NCBI GenBank assembly: GCA_023264085.1
Contig: JALQTF010000047.1
Coordinates: forward strand, 1-8,557
Reading direction: 5' to 3'
DNA from: Acholeplasmataceae bacterium
GTDB lineage: Bacteria; Bacillota_I; Bacilli_A; Acholeplasmatales; Acholeplasmataceae
Length of the DNA stretch: 8,557 nt
Shown: one piece after another, positions 1 to 6,804 of the stretch
Position numbering within the stretch: position 1 is the stretch's first letter
Layout: every line of letters begins with the position of its first letter
Program-made: the position numbers and the translations under genes
The notes under the pieces: generated by a model
What the model was told of the DNA's origin: nothing
Database searches by the model: none
The model's input: the letters and a program-made list of their open reading frames with translations, nothing else

Positions 1-320
1 TACTTGTTGGTATTGTTGTCAATAACGGTATTGTATTAATTGATTACATGAATCAATTAAGAGAACAAGGTCTTGGGGTCATCGATGCCATTGTCACTGC
101 AGGTCAAACAAGATTACGTCCGATATTTATGACGGCACTTACAACTGTGATTTCACTTTTTATCTTGGCACTTGGTCTAGGTGAAGGATCTGAACTCTTG
201 CAACCACTTGCAATTACAGCCATTGGTGGACTCTTATATGCAACCTTATTAACATTACTTGTAGTCCCAACCATTTATGCAATGTTTAATAGAAAACAAA
301 TTAAAGTAGAAAACAAATAA
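1..320 (+). CDS. RND-family efflux transporter, C-terminal fragment (5' end outside window)
   Basis: This is the last 105 residues of an inner-membrane resistance-nodulation-division pump, read in the frame that starts at position 3; the gene begins before the window, so the ATG at 48 is internal. The visible segment covers what would be TM10 to TM12 of an AcrB-like fold: the run GIVVNNGIVLIDY, then a short loop ending RLRPIFMTALTT, then two hydrophobic helices ending VVPTIYAMFNRK. These signatures are typical of the HAE-type pumps of Gram-positives such as Bacillus SwrC/YerP. At the place where AcrB has the proton-relay lysine of TM10 (AKNAIL), this protein has asparagine (VNNGIV), which I believe is common in this Gram-positive subgroup. 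Substrate cannot be judged from this fragment. It is followed by a terminator, so it is probably not cotranscribed with the metal operon downstream. Confidence 0.93.
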   Translation, partial: LVGIVVNNGIVLIDYMNQLREQGLGVIDAIVTAGQTRLRPIFMTALTTVISLFILALGLGEGSELLQPLAITAIGGLLYATLLTLLVVPTIYAMFNRKQIKVENK

Positions 321-324
321 AAGT

Positions 325-350
325 AAAAGCGATGGAAACATCGCTTTTTT
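325..350 (+). terminator. Rho-independent terminator after the RND gene
   Basis: A perfect 10-bp stem (325-334 with 339-348, core AGCGATG/CATCGCT) encloses a GAAA tetraloop and runs into a T tract. It begins 4 nt after the RND stop codon. It separates the RND transcript from the promoter that starts at 352. Confidence 0.93.
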
Positions 351-351
351 A

Positions 352-380
352 TTGTACAAATCATATATTTATGGTATCAT
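352..380 (+). promoter_or_regulatory. Predicted sigma-A promoter of the metal operon
   Basis: A -10 hexamer TATCAT lies at 375-380 with a TG at 372-373, giving an extended -10 (TGGTATCAT). A weak -35, TTGTAC at 352-357, lies exactly 17 bp upstream. The transcription start should fall near 386-388, directly at the left edge of the palindrome at 389-408, leaving a leader of roughly 45 nt. A second, weaker -10-like hexamer TATATT at 385-390 overlaps the palindrome but has no matching -35. Confidence 0.65.
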
Positions 381-388
381 GAATTATA

Positions 389-408
389 TTTTAAGGTATA
401 CCTTAAAA
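389..408. promoter_or_regulatory. Perfect 20-bp palindrome, candidate operator for the MntR/DtxR-type regulator
   Basis: The sequence TTTTAAGGTA followed by its exact reverse complement TACCTTAAAA gives ten matched base pairs per half with no spacer. The symmetry ends at both flanks (388/409 do not match). The TTAAGG..CCTTAA shape resembles the roughly 20-bp inverted repeats bound by DtxR, IdeR and MntR proteins. It sits just after the predicted transcription start of an operon that itself encodes such a regulator, which is the classical place for repression. The match to this regulator is inferred, not shown. Confidence 0.75.
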
Positions 409-432
409 ATTAAATGCAAAAAGGTGATACAC

Positions 433-1245
433 ATGACATGGTTTGTTAATCTACCAGCAATTCTCCAAGCATTTTTGGCGACATTATTTACTTGGGGTAT
501 AACTGCATTAGGTGCAGCAATGGTTTTCTTTTTTAAAGTAATAAACAAAAAAATTTTAAACGGTATGCTTGGGTTTGCTTCAGGTGTCATGATTGCTGCA
601 AGTTTTTGGTCTCTTTTAGCACCGGCTATAGAAATGTCTGAAAATAGCGGAGTGACTAAATGGTTACCCGCTTTAGTCGGTTTCTTAAGCGGTGGGCTAT
701 TTTTATTTTTAACAGATAAGTTATTACCACACGTACATATTGGTCGTTCAGTTAAAGAAGCTGAAGGTATAAAAACATCCTGGCAAAGATCTGTTTTACT
801 AGTTTCAGCAATTACATTACATAATATACCTGAAGGACTTGCAGTAGGTGTTGCATTTGGAGCTGTTGCAACAGGGATGCCTGGTGCAAGTGTTTACTCT
901 GCTATTGCATTAGCAATTGGTATTGGATTGCAAAATTTTCCTGAAGGTGCAGCTGTTTCAATTCCGTTGAGAAGAGAGGGGTTTTCTAGAAGAAAAGCTT
1001 TTTTATATGGACAAGCATCAGGTGTCGTTGAACCTATTGCAGGTGTTTTAGGAGCTGCAGCAGTTTTAATTTTTACACCTTTATTACCTTATGCGCTTTC
1101 TTTTGCTGCAGGGGCTATGATTTATGTTGTTGCAGAAGAACTGATACCAGAAGCACAACAAGAAAAGAAACATTCAGATATCGTAACAATTGGTGTTCTT
1201 TTAGGATTTGCTTTAATGATGTTTTTAGATGTATCTTTGGGGTAA
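433..1245 (+). CDS. ZIP-family divalent metal transporter, GufA subfamily
   Basis: A 270-residue membrane protein with about eight hydrophobic helices, predicted to bring Zn, Mn, Fe or similar divalent ions into the cytoplasm. Helix 4 carries the metal-site motif HNIPEG (H130, N131, E134) within TLHNIPEGLAVGVAFG, and helix 5 carries QNFPEG (Q167, N168, E171). The Gln in place of the second His, together with the PLRREGFSRRKAFLYGQ loop and E200 in GVVEP, is the pattern of the GufA branch that includes Bordetella BbZIP. A short loop before helix 4 has PHVH (residues 99-102). I place the start at ATG 433, with the AAGGTG Shine-Dalgarno 6 nt upstream. The longer in-frame starts at 352 (TTG) and 379 (ATG) would run through the promoter and palindrome and add residues foreign to the family. 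First gene of the metal operon; 3 nt separate it from the next start. Metal specificity is unknown. Confidence 0.93.
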   Translation: MTWFVNLPAILQAFLATLFTWGITALGAAMVFFFKVINKKILNGMLGFASGVMIAASFWSLLAPAIEMSENSGVTKWLPALVGFLSGGLFLFLTDKLLPHVHIGRSVKEAEGIKTSWQRSVLLVSAITLHNIPEGLAVGVAFGAVATGMPGASVYSAIALAIGIGLQNFPEGAAVSIPLRREGFSRRKAFLYGQASGVVEPIAGVLGAAAVLIFTPLLPYALSFAAGAMIYVVAEELIPEAQQEKKHSDIVTIGVLLGFALMMFLDVSLG

Positions 1246-1248
1246 GTG

Positions 1249-2034
1249 ATGAATCCACTATTTGCTTTTTTACTTACATTATTTGCAGGACTCGCAACAG
1301 GTATTGGAAGTGTCTTTGCATTTAATAAAAAAATCAAACAAGAAACACTATTATCATTTGCATTAGGTTTAAGTGCAGGTGTTATGATTTATGTTTCATT
1401 TATTGAAATCTTCCCAAAAGCGTTTGATGCTTTGTCTGTGAGTTTTTCATCAAATGCAGCGTATATTTATACAACCATCGCATTCTTTTTTGGAATGGGG
1501 TTAATTGCAATGATTGATTATTTAATTCCAGATAAAGATAACCCACACGAATTTATAGATGATCAATCAGGGAAAGGTAAAAAGAAAAAACTTATGCGTT
1601 TAGGACTATTTTCTGCACTTGCCATTGCAATTCATAATTTCCCAGAAGGACTGGCAACATTTATTGGTGCGCTTGAAGATCCAACGCTAGGAATTAGTAT
1701 TGCGATTGCGATTGCAATCCATAACATTCCAGAAGGCATTGCAGTTGCAGTCCCAATATATCATGCAACAAATTCTAAGAAAAAAGCGGTTGGGTATACT
1801 TTATTATCAGGACTTGCTGAACCATTAGGCGCACTTATAGGGTTCGTATTATTAAGATCGATATTTACAGAGACAACATTTGGGTTACTTTTTGCATCTG
1901 TTGCAGGCATTATGGTATATATCTCTTTAGATGAATTATTACCTGCTGCTGAAAAATATGGAAAACACCACTTGTCAATTTCAGGACTTGTATTAGGAAT
2001 GATCATCATGGCATTGTCTCTTGTATTGTTTTAG
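1249..2034 (+). CDS. zupT: ZIP-family divalent metal transporter, ZupT-like
   Basis: A 261-residue ZIP transporter of the ZupT branch, a proton-influenced importer in Escherichia coli with broad Zn/Fe/Mn/Co range. It has two histidine-containing metal motifs, HNFPEG at 129-134 (AIAIHNFPEGLATF) and HNIPEG at 158-163 (IAIHNIPEGIAVAVP), plus E191 in SGLAEPLGA, all as in ZupT. A charged cytoplasmic linker rich in Asp and Lys (about 95-116) separates helices 3 and 4. Length is close to E. coli ZupT (about 257). GTG 1246 is also in frame, but ATG 1249 has better spacing, 5 nt after GGGGT, so I prefer it. The start lies 3 nt after the stop of the preceding GufA-type gene, implying translational coupling. 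It is clearly from a different subfamily, not a recent duplicate of its neighbour. Confidence 0.94.
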   Translation: MNPLFAFLLTLFAGLATGIGSVFAFNKKIKQETLLSFALGLSAGVMIYVSFIEIFPKAFDALSVSFSSNAAYIYTTIAFFFGMGLIAMIDYLIPDKDNPHEFIDDQSGKGKKKKLMRLGLFSALAIAIHNFPEGLATFIGALEDPTLGISIAIAIAIHNIPEGIAVAVPIYHATNSKKKAVGYTLLSGLAEPLGALIGFVLLRSIFTETTFGLLFASVAGIMVYISLDELLPAAEKYGKHHLSISGLVLGMIIMALSLVLF

Positions 2035-2042
2035 GAGTTAAT

Positions 2043-2699
2043 ATGTTACATAAAGCAGAAGAAGACTATATTAAATTCATATTTGAGGCATCTTCGAATC
2101 ATAAGACGTATTTAAGTTTGAAAGAAATTGCGTCTTATTTTTCATATACAGAACAAAGTGTGAATGAGATGATCAAAAAACTTGATAAAAAAGGATATGT
2201 TTCTTATATTCCGTATCAAGGTGTTAAACTTCTTAAAAAGGGAAAAAATGAAGCGATACGAATGATTCGTTCACATCGTATTTGGGAAGTATTTTTAGAA
2301 AAATATTTAGGCTACTCTTGGGAAGAAGTACATAAAGAAGCAGAGCACCTTGAACATGCTGGTTCTGAGAAGATGATTGAAAAAATGTATGCTTTTATAG
2401 GGAAACCTAAAACTTGCCAACATGGCAATCCAATACCAAGTTATGACGAACCTTTTGAATCTAATGCTTATCAAACGCTTTTTGACTTGGAAGAAGGCAT
2501 GTTTTTTAAAGTACTTCAAGTAAAAGATAATTATGAATTATTGTATTTTTTGAAGAGTCAGAACATTCAAATTGGTGATGATTTAGAGATTATAAAAAAA
2601 TATCCAGCGCTATCACAAATTGAAATTATGCATCAAAATAATACAATGTTTATGAGTGATAAAATCGCACAAATGATTCAAGGAAAAACACATGATTAG
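2043..2699 (+). CDS. mntR: DtxR/MntR-family metal-dependent transcriptional regulator (ScaR/SloR-like)
   Basis: A 218-residue cytoplasmic repressor with the full three-part layout: winged helix (about 1-70; LSLKEIASYFSYTEQSVNEMIKKL is the helix-turn-helix region), dimerisation and metal domain (about 72-135; RSHRIWEVFLEKYLGYSWEEVHKEAEHLEH), and a C-terminal FeoA/SH3-like domain (about 145-215). Ligand residues are visible: D8, E101, E104, H105 form the primary-type site, and E82, C125, H127, D162 correspond, by my recollection of ScaR numbering, to its second site. K11 replaces the Glu found at position 11 of Bacillus subtilis MntR, as in streptococcal regulators. Manganese (or Fe/Zn) sensing is therefore likely. 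The Shine-Dalgarno AGGAG overlaps the stop of zupT, 5 nt before the ATG. It probably represses its own operon through the palindrome at 389-408. Confidence 0.93.
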   Translation: MLHKAEEDYIKFIFEASSNHKTYLSLKEIASYFSYTEQSVNEMIKKLDKKGYVSYIPYQGVKLLKKGKNEAIRMIRSHRIWEVFLEKYLGYSWEEVHKEAEHLEHAGSEKMIEKMYAFIGKPKTCQHGNPIPSYDEPFESNAYQTLFDLEEGMFFKVLQVKDNYELLYFLKSQNIQIGDDLEIIKKYPALSQIEIMHQNNTMFMSDKIAQMIQGKTHD

Positions 2700-3966
2700 T
2701 TATGATAAGCATGGGTATGACCTTGCTGAAGAAATTTTAGAATTATCCATTAAAAATCAAAAAGCATTATTTAGAACCATGGAAAGCGATATTGCTGCAG
2801 ATTTTTTGCCTTATATAGAAGCTCAGTTAAAAGTGCAAGTTTTTTTAAGATTTCCGATTTCAAAACAAAAAGAAATTGTTTCTAAAATGGCATCTGATGA
2901 TGTTGTTGATTTACTGAGATTACTACCAGAACCTTTAAGAAATAAATTGCTTAAAGCAAATGATGATCAAGCAATCATTTTGACGATATTAGAATTAGAT
3001 GAACATACCATTGGTGCTCATGTTAATATAGATTATTGTGATGCAGAAATGAATGCATCGGCAAAAGAAGTCACAAAAAAACTAATTAAAGAAGCACCTC
3101 AACTTGATATCGTAGATACGATATTCATTCATGAAAATCACGTATTTAAAGGTGTTGTCGAATTAAAACATCTACTTAAAACATCTGCAGATGTAAACAT
3201 GATTGAGGTATTGAAACATTATGAAACCTGCTATGAAGATGATTCTATCGATCAAGCGATTCAAGTTTTGAAAACGACGAATCAGAAAATGTTACCTGTA
3301 CTCAATCATGAACAACAATTATTAGGTGTCATCACTCTCGATGATGCATTAGATTTACTTGAGGAAGAAGCGATTGAAGATTTTGAGAAAATGATCACAG
3401 CTAGAATGAGTAATGAAAGTACATTTATTACTGCTGCCTTTCAGAGATTACCGTGGCTTGTGATGGTACTTGTGCTTTTTATTCCTATGTTATTTTTATC
3501 TCATCAGTTTGAATCAATCATAGAAAAAGTCGTTGTTCTTATGTTATTTCAACCTCTCATTCTTGGAACTGCAGGAAATGTAGCAACACAAATACTTGCA
3601 ATCACGTTGCAAAACTTAACACAAGATTTTTCAAAATTAAATAAAACAATCAAAAAAGAATTGATAACATCATTCATGATTTCTTTTTCTATTGCCTTAA
3701 TCGCTTTAATTTTCATTTTTATCTATGGATCGATAAGAGGTTTTCAAACGCCTTCACCAGTAGAGTTTTCACTAGTAATAGCATCTAGTTTAGCATTGAC
3801 ACTATTGTTATCTCCAATTATTGCAATGTTAGTTCCAATTACTTTAAAATCTTTAAAAATAGATCCTGCAATTGCATCAGGACCCTTCATAACAACATTA
3901 ATAGATATTACTGCAATACTTATTTATTTTAGTGTCGCAACCCTTTTATTAGGAGCATTGCTATGA
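2692..3966 (+). CDS. mgtE: MgtE-family divalent cation transporter, first tandem copy
   Basis: A 424-residue protein with the MgtE architecture: a cytoplasmic alpha-helical N domain (about 1-108), a CBS-domain pair (about 110-235; second CBS ends LGVITLDDALDLLEEEAIEDFEKM), and a five-helix membrane domain (about 250-424). The membrane part keeps family hallmarks: RLPWL (252-256), GNVATQ (295-300), DPAIASGPF (391-399), and the conserved acidic residue D405 of helix 5, equivalent to the pore Asp432 of Thermus MgtE. The N domain is short and diverged: where typical members read EDTAGGLM, this one has DEHTIGAHV (103-111). Known members are Mg2+ channels gated by Mg2+ bound at the N and CBS domains; control by a Mn/Fe-type regulator here makes the substrate open. 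Its ATG overlaps the end of the regulator by 8 bp, with AAGGA 7 nt upstream. Confidence 0.93.
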   Translation: MISYDKHGYDLAEEILELSIKNQKALFRTMESDIAADFLPYIEAQLKVQVFLRFPISKQKEIVSKMASDDVVDLLRLLPEPLRNKLLKANDDQAIILTILELDEHTIGAHVNIDYCDAEMNASAKEVTKKLIKEAPQLDIVDTIFIHENHVFKGVVELKHLLKTSADVNMIEVLKHYETCYEDDSIDQAIQVLKTTNQKMLPVLNHEQQLLGVITLDDALDLLEEEAIEDFEKMITARMSNESTFITAAFQRLPWLVMVLVLFIPMLFLSHQFESIIEKVVVLMLFQPLILGTAGNVATQILAITLQNLTQDFSKLNKTIKKELITSFMISFSIALIALIFIFIYGSIRGFQTPSPVEFSLVIASSLALTLLLSPIIAMLVPITLKSLKIDPAIASGPFITTLIDITAILIYFSVATLLLGALL

Positions 3967-5258
3967 GTACAAAACATACGAAAATTTCTTTTAAAAGAAA
4001 TCCTCAGCAGTATATATCTCAGTATCTAGATGCAAAAACACAAGAAAAAACAAAACAATTAAAAACATTATCACAAAGAGAGATTATCTATTTTTTTACC
4101 TTAATCGATATAAAAGAAAAAGATTTCGTTTATCAGCATTTATCATTAGCTACAAAACGATTTTTAATCAAACATTTACCATCAGATGAACTTGTTGAAT
4201 GGATTCGTCATAGTGAATATCAATCTATTATTTTATCTCAATTAGATGTTCAAAAAAAACACCACATCGAAAAAATTTTGATGTATCATGAGACTCGAGT
4301 GGGTAGCATGATGCAAGTAGATTACGTTTCTATTCATGTCAATCAAACTGCAGGAGAAGTACTTAAATATATCATTTCTGAAGTTTCTGAATATACATAT
4401 ATGGATGTATTGTGGGTTGTAGATACAGATAATAAACTTCTAGGCAAAATATCGTTAAGCCAAGTTTTAATAGCTAGAAAAAACACAAAAATTGAAAATG
4501 TTTATACACCATTAACAACCTTTTTACATCCTAATGATGACATTACACAAGCAGTTCAAAAAATGATGAATTATGATAAAGAAGCCATTGCAGTCATAGA
4601 TAACGAATGTCTTGTAGGTATTATTACGTCTGATGATATTTTTGATGAACTCATTGAGAGCTATGAAGAAGATTTTCAAAAGTTTGCAAATATTCATCAT
4701 TTTGATGCTGCAGATAAATCAATTGTGAGATATAAGAAAAGAATGCCTTGGTTATTAATTGCACTCATAATCAATACAATGGTTGCATTCATCCTTTCTA
4801 TTTTTGAAAATACATTATCACAAGTAACATTATTGATATTGTTTCAACCATTAATACTTGGTATGAGTGGAAATATTTCAACACAATCTTTAGGTGTAAC
4901 ATTACTATCACTGGATGATGATCATTTTAGTATAAAGAAACACCTCAAAAAAGAAAGGCAAATTGGAATGATCAATGCATTCATTATGAGCATACTAACA
5001 CTTGTTTTTGCCTTTATACTACTATTGCTAATAGGTACTTCGATAGTACAAAGTTTTCAGGTTGGATTACAAGTGAGCCTTTCATTATTGGTTGGCATGA
5101 CAGTCGCAACGAATCTGGGATTAATGATGCCAATCGTATTAAAAAAAATGAAAAAAGATCCAGCAGTAGCTTCTGGACCTCTTATCGCAACTCTTAATGA
5201 TTTTATTGGGTTGGTGATTTATTTTTCAATTGCAACCTTATTTTTAGCCATATTATGA
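3963..5258 (+). CDS. mgtE: MgtE-family divalent cation transporter, second tandem copy
   Basis: A 431-residue paralog of the preceding protein with the same order of parts: N domain (about 1-112), CBS pair (about 116-235; second CBS ends LVGIITSDDIFDELIESYEEDF), and a five-helix membrane domain (about 258-431). Hallmarks are RMPWLL (260-265), GNISTQ (303-308), DPAVASGPL (399-407) and pore-type D413 in TLNDFIGL. It keeps slightly more of the usual N-domain end motif (ETRVGSMMQVD, 110-120) than the first copy. The two copies differ through most of their length, so the duplication is old or they were joined from separate lineages. The ATG overlaps the previous stop as ATGA, with AGGAG 7 nt upstream, indicating coupled translation. 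MgtE proteins are homodimers, so two coexpressed copies could form a heterodimer; this is inference. Last gene of the metal operon, with no terminator seen after it. Confidence 0.93.
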   Translation: MSTKHTKISFKRNPQQYISQYLDAKTQEKTKQLKTLSQREIIYFFTLIDIKEKDFVYQHLSLATKRFLIKHLPSDELVEWIRHSEYQSIILSQLDVQKKHHIEKILMYHETRVGSMMQVDYVSIHVNQTAGEVLKYIISEVSEYTYMDVLWVVDTDNKLLGKISLSQVLIARKNTKIENVYTPLTTFLHPNDDITQAVQKMMNYDKEAIAVIDNECLVGIITSDDIFDELIESYEEDFQKFANIHHFDAADKSIVRYKKRMPWLLIALIINTMVAFILSIFENTLSQVTLLILFQPLILGMSGNISTQSLGVTLLSLDDDHFSIKKHLKKERQIGMINAFIMSILTLVFAFILLLLIGTSIVQSFQVGLQVSLSLLVGMTVATNLGLMMPIVLKKMKKDPAVASGPLIATLNDFIGLVIYFSIATLFLAIL

Positions 5259-5264
5259 TATAAT
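5256..5264 (+). promoter_or_regulatory. Extended -10 promoter for the M32 carboxypeptidase
   Basis: A perfect TATAAT at 5259-5264 is preceded by TGA, which is also the stop codon of the second mgtE, giving TGATATAAT. No convincing -35 exists at 16-18 bp spacing. Predicted transcription start is about 5271, leaving a leader of under 20 nt that still contains the AAGGAAAGAGG ribosome-binding site. Readthrough from the metal operon is also possible, since no terminator intervenes. Confidence 0.6.
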
Positions 5265-5288
5265 TTTAATTAAGGAAAGAGGCAAAAA

Positions 5289-6773
5289 ATGACACAACTA
5301 AAACATTATTTAGAAACAAGAAAGAAATTAAAAGCATATGAATATGTCATGTGGCTGATGAGTTGGGATGCTGAAACTGAAGCACCTAAAAAAGCACTTG
5401 AATATCGTTCGAAACAACTTGAAGTAATGGCTGGTGAAGTATATGCCATTCAATCAGATAAACATTATGTACAAGCGATAGAGTCATTACACGAACAGCT
5501 TGATACATTAGATAAAGATTTACAAACAGAAATTAAAAAAGAATTTAGAGAATTAAGATTTATTAAAAAAGTGCCTAAAGATGCATATATTGCATATCAA
5601 GTCTTACTCTCTAAAAGTGTACCTTTGTGGGCTGAAGCAAAACATAAAAATGATTTTAAATTGTTCGCACCAACATTAAAAGAAATTGTTGAATACCAGA
5701 GAAATCTTGTTAAATATTTAGAAGAAGAACATTTAAAAGGATACGATCTTTTACTGGATATGTATGAAGAAGGATTTACACAAAAAGAGTATGATTTCTT
5801 TTTTGATACATTAAAGAAAGAACTCGTTGATTTTGTAAAAGAAGTCACAAAAGATCCAAAACCCCTACATCCAAAATTAGTCAATGGTCCATTTGATCAA
5901 GACAAGCAAAAAGTCTTTAGTGAATATTTACTGGATGTCTTTTTCTATGATAGAGAAAGAGGACTTTTAAAAACATCTGAGCATCCATTTACATCAGGTG
6001 TTACTTCAGTAGATACAAGAATTACGACACGTTATTTAGAAGATAACCTTGCATCATCGATTTTTTCAACGATTCATGAAATGGGTCATGGATTATATGA
6101 AATGCAAAATGATCCTAAGTATGATGATACGTATTTACATGGTGGAACATCGCTGGGTATTCATGAATCACAATCACGTATGTATGAAAATATGATCGGA
6201 AGATCAAAAGCATTTTGGCAAGTACATTACAAAAAACTTCAAGAAGTATTTGCACCTCAATTAGATGATGTAACACTGGATGATTTCATGGATTACATGA
6301 ATCATAGCGCACGTACACTAATTCGTGTAGAAGCAGATGAATTGACGTATGCACTGCATATTATGGTACGTTATGATATTGAAAAACGTCTTATTTCTGG
6401 AGATATCGAAGTAGAAGATTTACCTAAAATATGGAATGATACCTATGAAGCATATTTAGGTATAAGACCATCAACGGATACCGAAGGTGTACTACAGGAT
6501 ATTCACTGGTCAGGTGGGTCATTCGGATATTTCCCAACGTATGCGCTTGGATCCGCTTACGGTGCACAAATATATGATGCGATGGAAAAAGATATTGATG
6601 TTGATCAAGCCATCAAAAACAATAATATTCAAGCAATTAATGATTGGACAAAAGAACATATTCATCAGTATGCTCAATCAAAAACACCGAAAGAAATTAT
6701 GTTAATTGCAACTAAAAAACCATTTGATCCAATGTATTATGTGAATTATTTGAAAGGAAAATACGCAAAATAA
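5289..6773 (+). CDS. M32-family metallocarboxypeptidase (Taq carboxypeptidase type)
   Basis: A 494-residue cytoplasmic zinc carboxypeptidase that removes C-terminal residues from peptides; close in length to Bacillus subtilis YpwA and Thermus TaqCP (about 500). All M32 signature blocks are present in order: HPF (232-234), DTRITT (242-247), HEMGH (263-267), HESQ (292-295), IRVEAD (345-350), and GVLQDIHW (400-407). H263, H267 and E293 should hold the metal, with E264 as catalytic base. The enzyme looks intact. The start is ATG 5289, with GAGG 6 nt upstream. No signal peptide is seen, so a role in intracellular peptide turnover is likely. It follows the metal operon by 30 nt but has its own apparent promoter; a functional link to metal supply (zinc or cobalt enzyme) is only suggestive. 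Confidence 0.96.
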   Translation: MTQLKHYLETRKKLKAYEYVMWLMSWDAETEAPKKALEYRSKQLEVMAGEVYAIQSDKHYVQAIESLHEQLDTLDKDLQTEIKKEFRELRFIKKVPKDAYIAYQVLLSKSVPLWAEAKHKNDFKLFAPTLKEIVEYQRNLVKYLEEEHLKGYDLLLDMYEEGFTQKEYDFFFDTLKKELVDFVKEVTKDPKPLHPKLVNGPFDQDKQKVFSEYLLDVFFYDRERGLLKTSEHPFTSGVTSVDTRITTRYLEDNLASSIFSTIHEMGHGLYEMQNDPKYDDTYLHGGTSLGIHESQSRMYENMIGRSKAFWQVHYKKLQEVFAPQLDDVTLDDFMDYMNHSARTLIRVEADELTYALHIMVRYDIEKRLISGDIEVEDLPKIWNDTYEAYLGIRPSTDTEGVLQDIHWSGGSFGYFPTYALGSAYGAQIYDAMEKDIDVDQAIKNNNIQAINDWTKEHIHQYAQSKTPKEIMLIATKKPFDPMYYVNYLKGKYAK

Positions 6774-6795
6774 AAAGGTCTTATGACCTTTTTTT
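6772..6795 (+). terminator. Rho-independent terminator after the carboxypeptidase gene
   Basis: A 9-bp stem (AAAAAGGTC, 6772-6780, with GACCTTTTT, 6785-6793) and a TTAT loop lead into a run of seven T. The hairpin includes the last two bases of the TAA stop codon. It lies only 9 nt before the next ATG at 6805. Confidence 0.88.
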
Positions 6796-6804
6796 GGTAT
6801 CTTT

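Noticed and set aside
352..432. Longer N-terminus for the first ZIP protein from TTG 352 or ATG 379
   Set aside because: It would translate through the predicted promoter and palindrome, has no Shine-Dalgarno, and adds residues not expected in the GufA family. ATG 433 has AAGGTG at good spacing.
381..432. Metal-sensing riboswitch (for example M-box or Mn-type yybP-ykoY) ahead of the transporter operon
   Set aside because: The predicted leader is only about 45 nt and holds just the palindrome and a ribosome-binding site, far too short for either riboswitch.
5261..5272. Small dyad TAATT-TT-AATTA after the second mgtE as a terminator
   Set aside because: It is a 5-bp AT-only stem without a T tract; too weak, and it overlaps the predicted promoter start region.
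5597..5884. Antisense open frame inside the carboxypeptidase gene (and similar antisense or shifted frames at 384-590, 1122-1337, 1761-2009, 2307-2519, 6487-6705, 7397-7641)
   Set aside because: Each lies entirely or mostly inside a strongly supported gene, has no recognisable domain or ribosome-binding site, and has low-complexity composition expected of a shadow frame.
6776..6790. Second possible AAGGT...ACCTT operator similar to the 389-408 palindrome
   Set aside because: The half-sites are 6 nt apart instead of 2, and the element is a clear terminator hairpin with a T tract right after a stop codon.
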